DNA of 64,000 nucleotides from Catellatospora methionotrophica (GCF_011297335.1 NZ_JAAOTJ010000001.1:620001-684000), one strand, 5' to 3'. Shown: positions 1-9,166, counted from the stretch's first letter. The notes: a model not told the origin generated them from the letters alone. Made by a program: numbers and translations.

Positions 1-52
1 CCACTGCCAGGGCGGCGGCGGCGAGGACGGTCGTGAGGCGGTTCCTGGACAT
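1..52 (-). CDS. Partial secreted protein (N-terminal signal peptide only)
   Basis: Only the first 17 codons lie inside the window; the gene continues past the left edge. Reading leftward from the ATG ending at 52 gives MSRNRLTTVLAAAALAV, which is a basic n-region followed by a hydrophobic h-region typical of a Sec or lipoprotein signal. A GGAGG ribosome site sits 6 bases before the ATG, which fixes the start. The gene is divergent from the ArsR-like gene at 200, so the regulator may control it. The mature protein is not visible and no function can be given. Confidence 0.6.
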   Translation of the reverse strand, partial: MSRNRLTTVLAAAALAV

Positions 53-117
53 GATGATCCTCCGATTGAGGGGTCCGGGTGGCATTCAAAGATGGCGATG
101 CGATAATCTCTACGTTC

Positions 118-147
118 AAAATAATCTGAGCAACTAAACAATGTCAA
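118..147 (-). promoter_or_regulatory. Promoter for the leftward secreted-protein gene
   Basis: On the minus strand a consensus -35 TTGACA (142-147) is followed after 18 bases by TATTTT (118-123). The spot is unusually AT-rich for this genome. CTACGTTC (110-117) and GAACCGTAG (164-172) form an imperfect inverted repeat flanking it, and a TATAGT -10-like hexamer (157-162) could serve the rightward regulator gene. The inverted repeat is a candidate operator for that regulator; this is inference. Confidence 0.5.
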
Positions 148-199
148 GCGTTGGTGTATAGTCGAACCGTAGACATGAGATGAACGGGAGGTCTGAGCC

Positions 200-775
200 G
201 TGACTGAGCTAGTACCGCGGCGGGTCATCGACGATGTGGCGACGTTGAAGGCGCTCGCTGATCCGATCCGCATGGCGATCCTGGAGCTGGCGATGGCCGA
301 GCCAGCGCGCACCTGGACGGCCAAGGAGTTCGCCGGCATCGTCGGCATCTCCCCCACCAAGATCTATTACCACCTCAACCAGCTGGAGCAGCACGGTCTC
401 ATCCAGATCAGGGACACCCGGGTGGTCAACGGCATCATCGAGAAGCAGTACGGCACGGGCCAGCTCGACCTGACCTTCAGCCGACGCACCGAGGACGGCG
501 GCGAGAGCCTGCGTGCCGCGGTGTGCACCCAGTTCGACATCACCCGCGACGAGATCGACCGCGGCCTGGCCGCGTCCACGATGTCCATCGAGGCCGACGC
601 CGACGAGACCGAACGACTCCTGGTCAGCCGCTCGGTGGCCAGCATCGAGCAGAGTCAGATCGCGGAGTTCCGCGCGGAGCTGCTCAACCTGGTCCGCAAG
701 TTCGAGAAGAGCGCCGGTTCGGGCAGCCACCCGTTCGGCATGCTGGTCGCCCTGCATCCGACCCGGAGCGAGTGA
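200..775 (+). CDS. ArsR-type winged-helix transcriptional regulator
   Basis: A 191-residue regulator. Residues about 13-85 form a winged helix of the ArsR/HTH_20 type: an LKALADPIRMAILELAM helix, then a recognition region with KIYYHLNQLEQHGLI and a beta wing. The C-terminal half is helical and probably dimerises or senses a ligand. There is no metal-binding Cys cluster, so metal sensing is unlikely. A GGGAGG site precedes the GTG start. It is divergent from a secreted-protein gene whose promoter carries an imperfect inverted repeat, which suggests local control of that gene. The signal it responds to cannot be read from sequence. Confidence 0.8.
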   Translation: MTELVPRRVIDDVATLKALADPIRMAILELAMAEPARTWTAKEFAGIVGISPTKIYYHLNQLEQHGLIQIRDTRVVNGIIEKQYGTGQLDLTFSRRTEDGGESLRAAVCTQFDITRDEIDRGLAASTMSIEADADETERLLVSRSVASIEQSQIAEFRAELLNLVRKFEKSAGSGSHPFGMLVALHPTRSE

Positions 776-941
776 CCACAGCTCTCCCCGGCCGGCCGGC
801 CGTCCCCGCGGTCGCCCGCCCGAGCGCCGGTGCGGGAACAAACTCGCCCGGCAGCGCCTGATCCCGCGACGCCGACACGACCCCGCCCCTGACCGGCGGG
901 GCCGTCGGCGTGCCCGGCGACGTCAGGTCGGGGCGGTCGCG

Positions 942-1256
942 TCAGGTCGCGGGGCGGTCGGCGGCCGGGAAGTCCCAGCGCAGCGCGGCGCACGAGGTCT
1001 GGTAACGCCGCTCGCGGCGGCCCTGCGCAGTGCGGCGCACCACCACCCCCACCAGGTCCTCGGTACGCAGGATCTTCAGGTGGTAGTGCATCAGCGTCAG
1101 CGCGACACCGGTGCGTTCGGCCAGGTCACGCACGGAGAACGTCTCCTGTGGATGGTCGAACAGGATCGTCAGCACGGCCAGGCGCACGGTGTCGCTGACC
1201 GCACGCAGCTCGCTCACACCGGCGATCCTGCGCAGGCTTGGCGCGGGGTCGGACAT
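942..1256 (-). CDS. Small ArsR-type helix-turn-helix regulator at the end of the thiopeptide cluster
   Basis: A 104-residue protein that is almost entirely a winged-helix domain: LRAVSDTVRLAVLTILFD, then RDLAERTGVALTLMHYHLKIL as the helix-turn-helix, then a basic wing. It lies on the same strand as the biosynthetic operon, 141 bases beyond its last stop and beyond a strong hairpin (1367-1393), so it is probably a separate transcription unit. A role in controlling the thiopeptide cluster is plausible from position only. Its nearest rightward neighbour is the other ArsR-like gene, with which it is convergent. Confidence 0.75.
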   Translation of the reverse strand: MSDPAPSLRRIAGVSELRAVSDTVRLAVLTILFDHPQETFSVRDLAERTGVALTLMHYHLKILRTEDLVGVVVRRTAQGRRERRYQTSCAALRWDFPAADRPAT

Positions 1257-1366
1257 GACGTTCCCCTCCCGTCAGAGGTGCGGCGCGCGCTCAGATGTGC
1301 CACACTGTGTTCAGCGATGCCCTCGGTCCTCCCTGACGGTCGGGGGCTTTTTCGCGTCCGGCCTGG

Positions 1367-1393
1367 CCACGGGCCCGGAAGCCGGGCCCGTGG
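1367..1393. terminator. Hairpin after the thiopeptide operon
   Basis: A perfect 12-bp inverted repeat (1367-1378 and 1382-1393) with a 3-base loop begins five bases beyond the stop of the last biosynthetic gene on the minus strand. It lacks a clear U-run, as is common for actinobacterial terminators. A second weaker GC hairpin followed by a T-run (about 1320-1352) reads on the plus strand. Confidence 0.55.
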
Positions 1394-1397
1394 CGGT

Positions 1398-3167
1398 TCA
1401 GCCGTCCGGCGAGCGCCGCTGCCGTCCGACCGGCATCAGGTAGATCGCCACGTTGTCGATGCCGTCGAGCCCGAACACCTCGTGCGCGACGTCGTCGTAG
1501 AAGCCGCCGATCATGCCCAGCGACAGCCCCGTCGCCGCCGCGACCAGTGACAGGTTCTGGGCGAGATGCCCCGCTTCGGCGGTGGCGAAACGCAGCGCGC
1601 GCATGCCGTAGCGCGGCCGCAGCCGCCCCAGTTCGACGTAGAGGGCGAGCATCGCCGGCATGGCCGAGATGTCGATCCCCTCGTACGCCGAGGTGTTGTC
1701 CGGCTGGAACCAGGTCGAGGTCGCCAGCAGGTCTACATCGGAGGGCGTCCCGCCCATCCACCACAGTGTCCGGTCGGCCGGGTCGACGTGGTAGCAGCCG
1801 GGGTCCACCCCGGCGACGTCGCGTACGACCAGCCGGAGCTTCGCCACGTAGCGGGCGCCCGCACTCGGGTAGGGCCGGTGCCCGAACCGGTAGGGCGTGC
1901 CGTCGGGCAGCACGATCTGCTCGTGGTGCGAGATCGCGTGGGCGCTCCACAGCAGCGTTCCCAGCTCCTCGGCCACCAGCGGGCCGGTGACCGCGCCCCG
2001 TGCGGAGCGGCGGGTGCGCAGCACGTCGGCCAGCGGCAGCCGTGGCGCGTCGTGGGCGGGCAGCACCACCGGCGGGCGCATCGCGCGCATCCGGAACGCG
2101 GGCGGGCCCTCGACCTCACGTGGCGCGTGGTCGCTCGCGCCGCCCAGCAGGAACTTGCTGGCCTCGTGGTAGCGGCGGTCGGCGGCCTGTGCCCCGTCGG
2201 TGAAGAACGGGGCCAGGCCCTCGGGAGCCAGTGCCGTGCCGGCGACCAGCCAGCACACCGAGCGCTCCTCGTCGGGGGTGATACCGAGGCGGTTGAACAG
2301 CATGTGCAGCTGCGAGGCCCATACGCCCAGCCAGCGGCCGGGGGTCGCGGCGGGCTCCAGCGCGGCCAGGCGCTCGTTGGCCTCCCGGACCACGGCGGCC
2401 CAGGCGGTGACCGGTGAGCGGCGGCCGTCGGGGTCGGCGGTGATCGCCGCGGCGGTGCGGGCCCAGCGCTGGTTGAGCGTCCCGGCTTGTTTGGCCAGCA
2501 CCTTGGACGTGCGCTCCTGCATGAGCGCGGTCGGCAGCATGGCGACCTCGGTGTTGAACCGCCAGGCCCCGGCGTGGATGCGCAGCCAACGGGCGCTGCC
2601 GAGCCGGTCCAGGCCCAGCGCCATCGCGGTGGCGATGGTCAGCTCGGTCGCCGCGGCCAGCCGCGCCCGGGGGTCGGCGGTGGCGGCGACGATCCGGGTG
2701 GCGACGTCAGAGCTGCGGCAGAAAACCTCCTCGGCGATCGGCAGCGCGTCGGCTCCGCCGTAGCGGGGCGTCTCGGCGACGTACGCGATCTCGCGCACCT
2801 CGCCGTGCTCGTGCCAGCCCGCCTTCGACTGCGCGGCGGGGCCGCCCAGCGCCTGGTAGTAGGTGCTGCCGTCGAGCGCCGCCGGGGTGAACGGGGCCTC
2901 GGCCAGCAGGCGGCCCAGTTCCTCGCGCAGCCACTGCGCGGTCGCCGGGTCCGCGCCGCGCAGGCGCAGCCGCAGGTGCGGACCGCCCTCCCAGTAACGG
3001 ATGTAGAACCAGTCGTCGATGCGCTGCTCGCGGCGCAGCCGGTCGAGCAGGGTGGCGACGGTGCGGCACAGGAAGTCGTCGAGGTCACCGGCGGGCCAGT
3101 AGGCGAAGCAGTGCAGGCTGAGCCATACCCGGGCGTCGCTGTGCCGGTCAAGGGTGGCGGCGGTCAT
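1398..3167 (-). CDS. LazF-like fusion: glutamate-elimination domain plus azoline dehydrogenase
   Basis: A 589-residue fusion. Residues about 1-310 match the thiopeptide-type bacteriocin biosynthesis domain (split LanB elimination domain), opening with VWLSLHCFAYWPAGDLDDF and WFYIRYWEGGPHLRLRLRG. It would remove tRNA-donated glutamate from Ser/Thr to leave dehydroamino acids. Residues about 330-589 are a SagB-type FMN nitroreductase (RTRRSARG, RPYPSAGARY, then an RFATAEAGHLAQNLSLVAAATGL helix), which oxidises azolines to azoles. The same fusion is known for lactazole LazF. The ATG overlaps the upstream stop (ATGA), indicating translational coupling. It is the last gene of the operon. Confidence 0.88.
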   Translation of the reverse strand: MTAATLDRHSDARVWLSLHCFAYWPAGDLDDFLCRTVATLLDRLRREQRIDDWFYIRYWEGGPHLRLRLRGADPATAQWLREELGRLLAEAPFTPAALDGSTYYQALGGPAAQSKAGWHEHGEVREIAYVAETPRYGGADALPIAEEVFCRSSDVATRIVAATADPRARLAAATELTIATAMALGLDRLGSARWLRIHAGAWRFNTEVAMLPTALMQERTSKVLAKQAGTLNQRWARTAAAITADPDGRRSPVTAWAAVVREANERLAALEPAATPGRWLGVWASQLHMLFNRLGITPDEERSVCWLVAGTALAPEGLAPFFTDGAQAADRRYHEASKFLLGGASDHAPREVEGPPAFRMRAMRPPVVLPAHDAPRLPLADVLRTRRSARGAVTGPLVAEELGTLLWSAHAISHHEQIVLPDGTPYRFGHRPYPSAGARYVAKLRLVVRDVAGVDPGCYHVDPADRTLWWMGGTPSDVDLLATSTWFQPDNTSAYEGIDISAMPAMLALYVELGRLRPRYGMRALRFATAEAGHLAQNLSLVAAATGLSLGMIGGFYDDVAHEVFGLDGIDNVAIYLMPVGRQRRSPDG

Positions 3168-4312
3168 GGCAGCACCTCCGGCGGGGTCAGGTCGTAGGCG
3201 AAGTCGCGGGGGCGCGACCGGCCGATGAGCAGCAGGTAGAGGAAGTCTTCGGGGGCGGGGGCGGCGACGGCCGCCTCCAGGTGCGCCTCGTGCACGCTGC
3301 GGGCGGGCCGGCAGAACAGCCCGGCAGCGGCGGCGGCCGACCCGAGGTGCTGGCCGGTCGCGCCCGCGGCCAGCAGCAGCCGCCGGTACGCGGCCGCGCC
3401 TGCGGCGCGCACTGCCGTCGCGACGTCGGCGGTGATCACCCAGCCGATGTTCATGCCCGCGACGTCGAGCTTGTCGCGCGGGTAGCTGAACGCCTCCTGC
3501 ACCGGGTCCATGGTGACGTCGGCGTCGACGAGGTGAGTCGTGCCGCTGTCCACGGTGTGCAGTCCGTCGGCCAGGCCGGTGATACGGCACGCCACGGCCC
3601 GGTGACGCAGACCCGGCCAGGCGGCCGGGGAGCCGGTCGGGGGCCGGTGCGCCGCCTGGGACAGCGCCGCGAGGGTGCCCTCGGGCAGCGGGGCCGGATC
3701 GGCGCTGAGCCCGCGCGGGCCGAGCCCGGAGGTACGCCGCGCGCCCAGCCGCGATCGTGCCGCCTGCGCGTGGCCGGGCGGGGCGGGATCGGCGGCGCGC
3801 AGCGTCACGGTCAGCTCGCCGTCGTCGAGGTCCGTGGTCGCGTGCCAGCCGTGCGCCTGCGCGCTCTCGGCCAGCGCACCGGCCACGTGCCCGGCTTCCA
3901 GCCAGGTCAGCGCGTCGGCGAGGGCGGCGTACCCGGCGGGCAGCCGCTCGGGGTGCACGGTCAGCTCCAGCGTCACGGCGGTGCCCGCGCCGGCCGGGGC
4001 GTCGGCGTGACCGGCGAGCCGGTCCCGCACGGGGTCGACCAGCCAACGGCGGTGCCCCTCCACGACGGACACGTCGACGAGCCAGGCGGCGCGCGGCGAC
4101 GGGTAGGCGCGGTGCTCGTTGTAGGAGTTCCACGGCTCCCAGCGGCGGGGTGCCAGGGCCAGGCGCAGGATCGCGGCGGGCAGCGCGTACCGCTCGGGCA
4201 GCGCGGCCAGCGCGATGCCGGCACGGTCCGGCCAGGTGCGCGGGGGCATCGCGCCCGACCGTACGGACTTGCCGTGCGTCTGGTCCCACACGCGGGACAG
4301 GGTGGCGTCCAT
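3164..4312 (-). CDS. Divergent SagB/nitroreductase-like protein, extra enzyme in the cluster
   Basis: A 382-residue protein between the YcaO and LazF-like genes. Its N-terminal half carries WNSYNEHRAYPSPRAAWLVDV, a weak version of the SagB entry segment. Its C-terminal half has YRRLLLAAGATGQHLGSAAA, which aligns with the SagB flavin-site helix (canonical LLEAGHLAQNL), then FLYLLLIGR. It looks like two nitroreductase-like halves with weakened signature residues, so it may be an azoline or side-chain oxidoreductase, or a non-catalytic partner. I recall no equivalent in the minimal lactazole set. The start is an ATG 8 bases beyond the YcaO stop; the LazF-like gene overlaps its end by four bases. 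Confidence 0.65.
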   Translation of the reverse strand: MDATLSRVWDQTHGKSVRSGAMPPRTWPDRAGIALAALPERYALPAAILRLALAPRRWEPWNSYNEHRAYPSPRAAWLVDVSVVEGHRRWLVDPVRDRLAGHADAPAGAGTAVTLELTVHPERLPAGYAALADALTWLEAGHVAGALAESAQAHGWHATTDLDDGELTVTLRAADPAPPGHAQAARSRLGARRTSGLGPRGLSADPAPLPEGTLAALSQAAHRPPTGSPAAWPGLRHRAVACRITGLADGLHTVDSGTTHLVDADVTMDPVQEAFSYPRDKLDVAGMNIGWVITADVATAVRAAGAAAYRRLLLAAGATGQHLGSAAAAAGLFCRPARSVHEAHLEAAVAAPAPEDFLYLLLIGRSRPRDFAYDLTPPEVLP

Positions 4313-4320
4313 GGTGGTCC

Positions 4321-6216
4321 TCACGGGAACGGGTGGGGGTGGCGGGCGAGGTCGTCGTAGCGCAGGGGCGCCGCGGCCCGGCCGAGCCGGAACGGCACCT
4401 CCAGCAGCCGGGACAGGTCCCGGGTGCGGTGGTTGACGTGCCCGAACGTCATCGGCAGGCTGCCCGGCACGATCACCTTCGCCGCGTGCAGGCCGAGCCG
4501 GTCGCGCAGGCGCGGATCGGTCTGGTCCACGGCGACGACCTCCAGCCCGGCCCGGTCGAGCCGGGCGAGGGTGTCGGTGAGCAGCCGGGTCAGGTCGGCG
4601 GCGGGTGCGGGCTGCCCCGGCCAGACCTCGCGCCAGTCGTCGCCGCCGTCGGGGTCGTCGTCGCCGAGCAGGAAGTCGTAGCGCTCGCGCGCCTCGGGCA
4701 GGGTGTTCAGGGCGACATGGTCGTCGAGGGTGAGCACCAGCGCCGGGTCGTCGAGCATCGGCAGCAGCCGGGCCCGGTCCAGGTAGTGCGGCTTGGCCCG
4801 GACCACGTCGGGGGTGACGATCGCGTCGACGACGGCCTCGGCGGCCGCCGAGCGCATCGCGGCCCGGGGGTCGGGGTGCGCGCCGGCCGCGAACAGCGCC
4901 TGCGGCGCGCCGGAGGCCGGGTCGCGGTGCAGCACCAGGGCCAGCACCGTCGGCACGCCGAAGTCGTTGGTCGCGTCGAAGAACATCAGCCGGTAGCCCG
5001 CCGCCTCCAGGCGGTCGGCCAGGTGCGGCAGCACCGGGTCGTCGGCGGGGACCGCGACCCGCCGCAGCGGGGTGCGGGCGTACCAGGCCATCAGGAACGC
5101 GTCGCGTTCGGCGACCTCGTAGAGCCCGTAGAGGACCGCTTCGGTGAGGCTGTTGCCCAGCCCGCAGCCGTTGGAGCTCTCGTAGAGGAAGCGCGGTCCC
5201 GCACTGGCGTGCAGGCCCCAGTAGGCCACGTGCTCGGGCACGGTCGCGAGCCGGTCGCGGGTCAGCGACCAGCCGTGCACCCAGCCGGTACGCAGCTCCG
5301 GCGTGTACGCCTCGAGCTTGAACTCGGGATGGGCGAGGTACGCCGGATCGTGCAGCCCGAGCCGGGCCGGGTCGATCGTGGTCGCCGGGTCGAGTTCGGC
5401 ATACGACGCCGTGATCGCGGTACGCCGCCCGTGCGGGCGCATGCCGGTGTAGCGCTCGGCGGCCTCGAACAGCCCGACGCGCTCGGCGTCGGCGAAGGTG
5501 CGCGCCCGGCCGTACCCGGACTCCCGGATCGCACTGTCGCCCGACAGCTCCGCGGTGACCAGCGGCAGCGGCATGTTCTCGGTGCGGCGCAGGTGCGCCA
5601 CGGGCCCGTGGCGCCAGTCGAACAGCTCGGCCCGCAGCCCCTCCCGGGTGGTGCGCTCGTTGGCGGCACGGAACGCGTACGGGTCGGCGGCCGGGCTCGG
5701 CGGCAGCGTGATCCGCGCGTCCTGCGCGGTGTCGTCGGGCAGCGGCGCGCAGACCGCGCAGCCCTGCCGCGCCGGGCGCACCCGGTGCGTGGACACGGTG
5801 AGCCGGTCGGCGCGCAGCGCCAGCACCATGCCCTCGTGCCCGGCCGGGTCGGCCAGCGCCCCGGCGAGCAGCGCCGCGAGCGGGGCGAGCAGGGTCGGCG
5901 GCAGCAGCCCGCCGTACGCCAGGCCGGGGGTGCGCTGCGGCACCGTCGGCCCGAAGACGCTGAGCCGGGCGCTCTCGGCACACCCGAGGCAGACCGGCGC
6001 GTCTCGGTGCAGCACCGGTCCGATGAGGACCAGCCCACCGTCGAGCCGCACCGGCAGCACGGGCCGGTCCCCCGCGTACGCCGCCCGGCTGAGCTGCTCG
6101 GTCTGCTCCCGTGTCCAGTCCTGCAGCACCACGACCGCAGGCTGACCGACGCCGACCTGGTCGGGGTCGATGACCGGCAGGTCGAGGGCGCGCAGGGCGG
6201 TGGCGAGGGTGCTCAT
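4321..6216 (-). CDS. YcaO cyclodehydratase (LazE-like) for azoline formation
   Basis: A 631-residue YcaO protein that would use ATP to cyclise Ser/Cys residues of the precursor into azolines, working with the RRE protein encoded just upstream. The N-terminal region holds two Cys pairs (C76/C79 and C153/C156) likely to bind zinc. The YcaO domain spans roughly residues 200-630, with the Glu-rich ATP-site helices LFEAAERY and YEVAERDAF and the SSNGCGLG segment. It ends in PHPFP, the PxPxP C-terminus typical of azole-forming YcaO enzymes. The first AUG of the coupled ATGA overlap with the upstream gene was taken as start. Confidence 0.92.
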   Translation of the reverse strand: MSTLATALRALDLPVIDPDQVGVGQPAVVVLQDWTREQTEQLSRAAYAGDRPVLPVRLDGGLVLIGPVLHRDAPVCLGCAESARLSVFGPTVPQRTPGLAYGGLLPPTLLAPLAALLAGALADPAGHEGMVLALRADRLTVSTHRVRPARQGCAVCAPLPDDTAQDARITLPPSPAADPYAFRAANERTTREGLRAELFDWRHGPVAHLRRTENMPLPLVTAELSGDSAIRESGYGRARTFADAERVGLFEAAERYTGMRPHGRRTAITASYAELDPATTIDPARLGLHDPAYLAHPEFKLEAYTPELRTGWVHGWSLTRDRLATVPEHVAYWGLHASAGPRFLYESSNGCGLGNSLTEAVLYGLYEVAERDAFLMAWYARTPLRRVAVPADDPVLPHLADRLEAAGYRLMFFDATNDFGVPTVLALVLHRDPASGAPQALFAAGAHPDPRAAMRSAAAEAVVDAIVTPDVVRAKPHYLDRARLLPMLDDPALVLTLDDHVALNTLPEARERYDFLLGDDDPDGGDDWREVWPGQPAPAADLTRLLTDTLARLDRAGLEVVAVDQTDPRLRDRLGLHAAKVIVPGSLPMTFGHVNHRTRDLSRLLEVPFRLGRAAAPLRYDDLARHPHPFP

Positions 6217-7991
6217 GACGCCCACCGCACGACCGTGAAACCGACCGCCGACAGGGCCTGGCGCAGCTGCGCGGCCTGCTCGGTCATGCCGTCCTCGGCA
6301 CTGCTGAGCGTGCCGAGCCGCCACACGGTGGCCCGTGCCACCGGCGGCAGCGCCGCCAGCGCGGCCTGCAGCCGGTCCTCGCCCTGGTCGACTCCGGCGG
6401 GCCAGTGCCAGCCGTCCGACCACGGGGTGACGTCCTCACCGGCGGGCCGCCAGGCGGGCGCGGCCCCGGACAGGGTCACCGGGCCGCCGGGCAGATCCCG
6501 TCCCGCTTCCCGTGCCTGGGCGGCACCGACGGCGGCCAGCGCCGCGAACGCGACGGCGTCGGCGGTCCGCGCCTCGACGGCCCAGGCGACGACTTCGCCG
6601 CCGCAGGCGATCTGCGCGTGCACGGCATCGGGCGCGAGCCGTCGTACGTGGACCCAGGCGGGCTGGCCGAAGCGCAGCGTCAGCGCCTTCCACCAGCGGC
6701 GGGCCGCCGGTGAGCCGGTCCACTCGTCATCGGCGACCGGGGTCGTGGCCAGTTCCTCGATGGCGGCGTCGGCCAGGCGGCGCAGGGCCGTGCCGTGGGC
6801 GTGCCGGTCGTGCACACCGACCGCGAAGTGCCCGGCGTCGCCACCGGCGAGCACGGTCTCGGCCTGGCGCAGCACGGCGTCCAGCCGGGCGGCGTCGGTG
6901 CTGGCGCCCATGCCGACCACGCCGTCGGCGGCGGCCAGGGCGGCGGGCACCTGCGGCAGGCTGCCCGCGACCGGTTCGGCCAGCGGGCCGAGTTCGGCGT
7001 CGACCAGCGCCTCGATGCGGCGCAGCGCCTCGTCGGCGGTGTCCGGCGGCGCGGCGGCGGGGGCGGCGGCGGCCAGGAACGGGTGGTAGGTCAGCGACAG
7101 CGGGTCCAGCCGGGCCACCAGCACCGCCGGGTGCTCCAGCCGGGCCGGTGCGGGCTGCTGGTCTTCGTCGTGCAGCTCGGCGGCCTCCACGGCGGGATCG
7201 GCCAGCCCGGCGACCGCGCACACCAGCCGGTGCGCCGCGGCGGAGCCGACCAGCGCCGACAGCGCGTACGGGGCGGCGCTCGGGTCGGCGGTCCCGGCCA
7301 GCCGTCGGGTCACCTCGCGGGCCGACCAGAGCACCGAGTCGGCTGCGGACACCGGCACCACCATGCCGACCTCGCCACGGCAGCGCGCGGCCACCGCGAT
7401 CCCGGCGTCGGTGGACAGCACCAGGTCGGTGACGCCCTGCGCAGCGGGCGGCAGCGCGCCGGACACGACGTCGACGCCGATCCCGGCCAACGCGCGGGCT
7501 GCGGCCTCGGCGACCGGACCGGCTCCGGTCAGCCGCACCGGGGTGGTGCGCAGCCGCCGCCAGGCGTCGGCCGGGTCGGCCGCCACGGAACTCAGCCAGG
7601 CGCACACGTCGGCGGGCGGGGCCGCCGGGTCGGTGCCGTCGACCCAGCCCACGGGCAGGTCGACCAGCATGTCGTGCTCGCGCAGCTGCTCCAGCAGCAC
7701 GGTCACCGCGCGGACCACCTCGGGCCGGCCGGTGGGCGCGACGACCTGCTCGGTGGGCAGCCCCTCGATCAGCCGGGCCGACAGGATCTGCCACAGCTTC
7801 CACAGGCCGCTGCCGCCCTTGACGGTGAAGCTCGACGACCAGCCGCGGACGTGGACGCCCTGGGCGGTCGGCGTGGCGTGCACGATCGGGCGCAGCCGGA
7901 CCAGCGTGCGCGGGGCCTGCGGCGCGGGCTCCGGCGTCACCTGTGCGGGGGTGCGCTGCGTGGGCACGCCGCGCGTGGCGAGCGCGGTCAC
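6213..7991 (-). CDS. RRE-containing cyclodehydratase partner (LazD-like, ocin-ThiF-like)
   Basis: A 592-residue protein. Residues about 30-110 look like a RiPP recognition element: a three-stranded wing and helices with VRLRPIVHATPTAQG, SSSFTVKGGSGLWKLW and a helix ending in REHDMLVDL. This part would bind the precursor leader and present it to the YcaO enzyme. The remainder resembles an inactive E1/ThiF-like scaffold without a clear nucleotide-binding GxGxxG. Stops and starts overlap by four bases on both sides. The combination of separate RRE protein and YcaO matches lactazole LazD and LazE. Confidence 0.82.
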   Translation of the reverse strand: MTALATRGVPTQRTPAQVTPEPAPQAPRTLVRLRPIVHATPTAQGVHVRGWSSSFTVKGGSGLWKLWQILSARLIEGLPTEQVVAPTGRPEVVRAVTVLLEQLREHDMLVDLPVGWVDGTDPAAPPADVCAWLSSVAADPADAWRRLRTTPVRLTGAGPVAEAAARALAGIGVDVVSGALPPAAQGVTDLVLSTDAGIAVAARCRGEVGMVVPVSAADSVLWSAREVTRRLAGTADPSAAPYALSALVGSAAAHRLVCAVAGLADPAVEAAELHDEDQQPAPARLEHPAVLVARLDPLSLTYHPFLAAAAPAAAPPDTADEALRRIEALVDAELGPLAEPVAGSLPQVPAALAAADGVVGMGASTDAARLDAVLRQAETVLAGGDAGHFAVGVHDRHAHGTALRRLADAAIEELATTPVADDEWTGSPAARRWWKALTLRFGQPAWVHVRRLAPDAVHAQIACGGEVVAWAVEARTADAVAFAALAAVGAAQAREAGRDLPGGPVTLSGAAPAWRPAGEDVTPWSDGWHWPAGVDQGEDRLQAALAALPPVARATVWRLGTLSSAEDGMTEQAAQLRQALSAVGFTVVRWAS

Positions 7992-9166
7992 GACGCCACC
8001 TCGCTCAGCACCCGCTGCGGCACGGTCGTGCCGGGCTCATTACCTGCCCGCTGTGCGGCGAGGTAGCGGTCCAGCCGCTCCCGCCAGGTGATGCCGGTGA
8101 TCCGCTCGGCGGCCTGGCTGACCAGGTACGCGGCCAGGTAGCGCTCGGCGGGCTCCACGTCGCAGACGCTGAGCAGCTGGTACAGGATGTTGGTGGCGAA
8201 GCGGTACGTCACGAACTCCCGGGCGAAGGGCACCTTGTCGAAGTCCACCTTGCGCAGCTGCTCGTGGTACGCGCTGAACTCGGTGCGGCGCGTCGGGTCC
8301 CACTGGCGCATGGTGCGCTCGTCGCCGACCTGGCGTGCCCGGTCGGTGTAGGCCGCGCCCGGCACCAGCGGCAGCTCGTCGCGGTCGAAGGCGGGTTCGG
8401 CGACGGCGCGGGCGGCCTGGGTCCAGTCCAGCCACGACGCCTCCACCGGCGACTGCGCGCGGCCGTCGGCGACCCGGGTGACCAGGTCGGTGACCACGTC
8501 GGCGTGCCGGTCCCAGTGCCGGGCGTACGCCTGGCGCAGTGTGCCGTCCGGGTCGTGGAACAACAGGAAGTCCTCCAGGTGCGACAGGAACGACTGGTGC
8601 CCGGCGCCGAGTCCGAGCGGGTAGCGCCCGGCGTGCGCGGCCATCGACACCAGCAGCAGCCACACCCGCGCCCCGGCGACGTCGCCGCGCTGGCCCAGGT
8701 GCGCCAGCGACGCCGACACCGCGGGCACGCCCAGGCGCAGCAGCTCGTCGCGGCAGCGCACCGCGGCGGGCCCGCCGAGCAGCGACTCCAGCGCCGTGGT
8801 CTGCGGCAGCACGATGCTGACCGTGTTGTCCGGCCAGATCGGGGTGTACGGCGGCGGGATCAGTTCGACCCGGCCGGCTATCGCGGCCCGGTGCAGCAGC
8901 TCGGCGTCGCTGGTCACGGCCCGCGAGCCCCGGGAGACCAGGTGCGTGCGCAGCCGGTCGGCGACCAGCGCGGCCGCGTCGGCGACGGCGCCGGGCTCGC
9001 CGCGCAGGCAGATCCGCACGTGCGGGCCGTGCAGCCAGTGCCGTTCCAGGTGCGCGGCGACACCGGAGGTCTCCGCCAGCGCGGGCAGCACCGCGTCGCG
9101 CAGCAGCGGCGCCTTGACCGCGTCGTAGTAGTGGCAGATGACGTCCAGGCCATCGTGCGTGGTCAT
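7988..9166 (-). CDS. Pyridine synthase (LazC-like), thiopeptide macrocyclisation enzyme
   Basis: A 392-residue member of the thiopeptide-type bacteriocin biosynthesis family, with no LanB N-terminal domain and no fused dehydrogenase. It opens with ICHYYDAVKAPLLRDAVLPAL and GPHVRICLRG. In thiopeptide pathways the stand-alone copy catalyses the formal [4+2] cycloaddition between two dehydroalanines, forms the central pyridine and releases the leader. Its position between the LanB-like gene and the RRE gene equals lazC. The ATGA overlap with the upstream gene fixes the start. The family contains both elimination and cycloaddition enzymes, so the assignment leans on gene order and domain context. 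Confidence 0.82.
   Translation of the reverse strand: MTTHDGLDVICHYYDAVKAPLLRDAVLPALAETSGVAAHLERHWLHGPHVRICLRGEPGAVADAAALVADRLRTHLVSRGSRAVTSDAELLHRAAIAGRVELIPPPYTPIWPDNTVSIVLPQTTALESLLGGPAAVRCRDELLRLGVPAVSASLAHLGQRGDVAGARVWLLLVSMAAHAGRYPLGLGAGHQSFLSHLEDFLLFHDPDGTLRQAYARHWDRHADVVTDLVTRVADGRAQSPVEASWLDWTQAARAVAEPAFDRDELPLVPGAAYTDRARQVGDERTMRQWDPTRRTEFSAYHEQLRKVDFDKVPFAREFVTYRFATNILYQLLSVCDVEPAERYLAAYLVSQAAERITGITWRERLDRYLAAQRAGNEPGTTVPQRVLSEVAS

Noticed and set aside
513-1550. 345-codon plus-strand frame across the two ArsR genes and the intergenic region
   Set aside because: It overlaps the first regulator in another frame and is antisense to the second and to the LazF-like gene end; Arg/Pro-rich shadow.
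3757-7089. 1110-codon open frame on the plus strand
   Set aside because: It is antisense to the YcaO, SagB-like and RRE genes, rich in Arg/Gly/Pro with no domain, a typical shadow of high-GC coding DNA.
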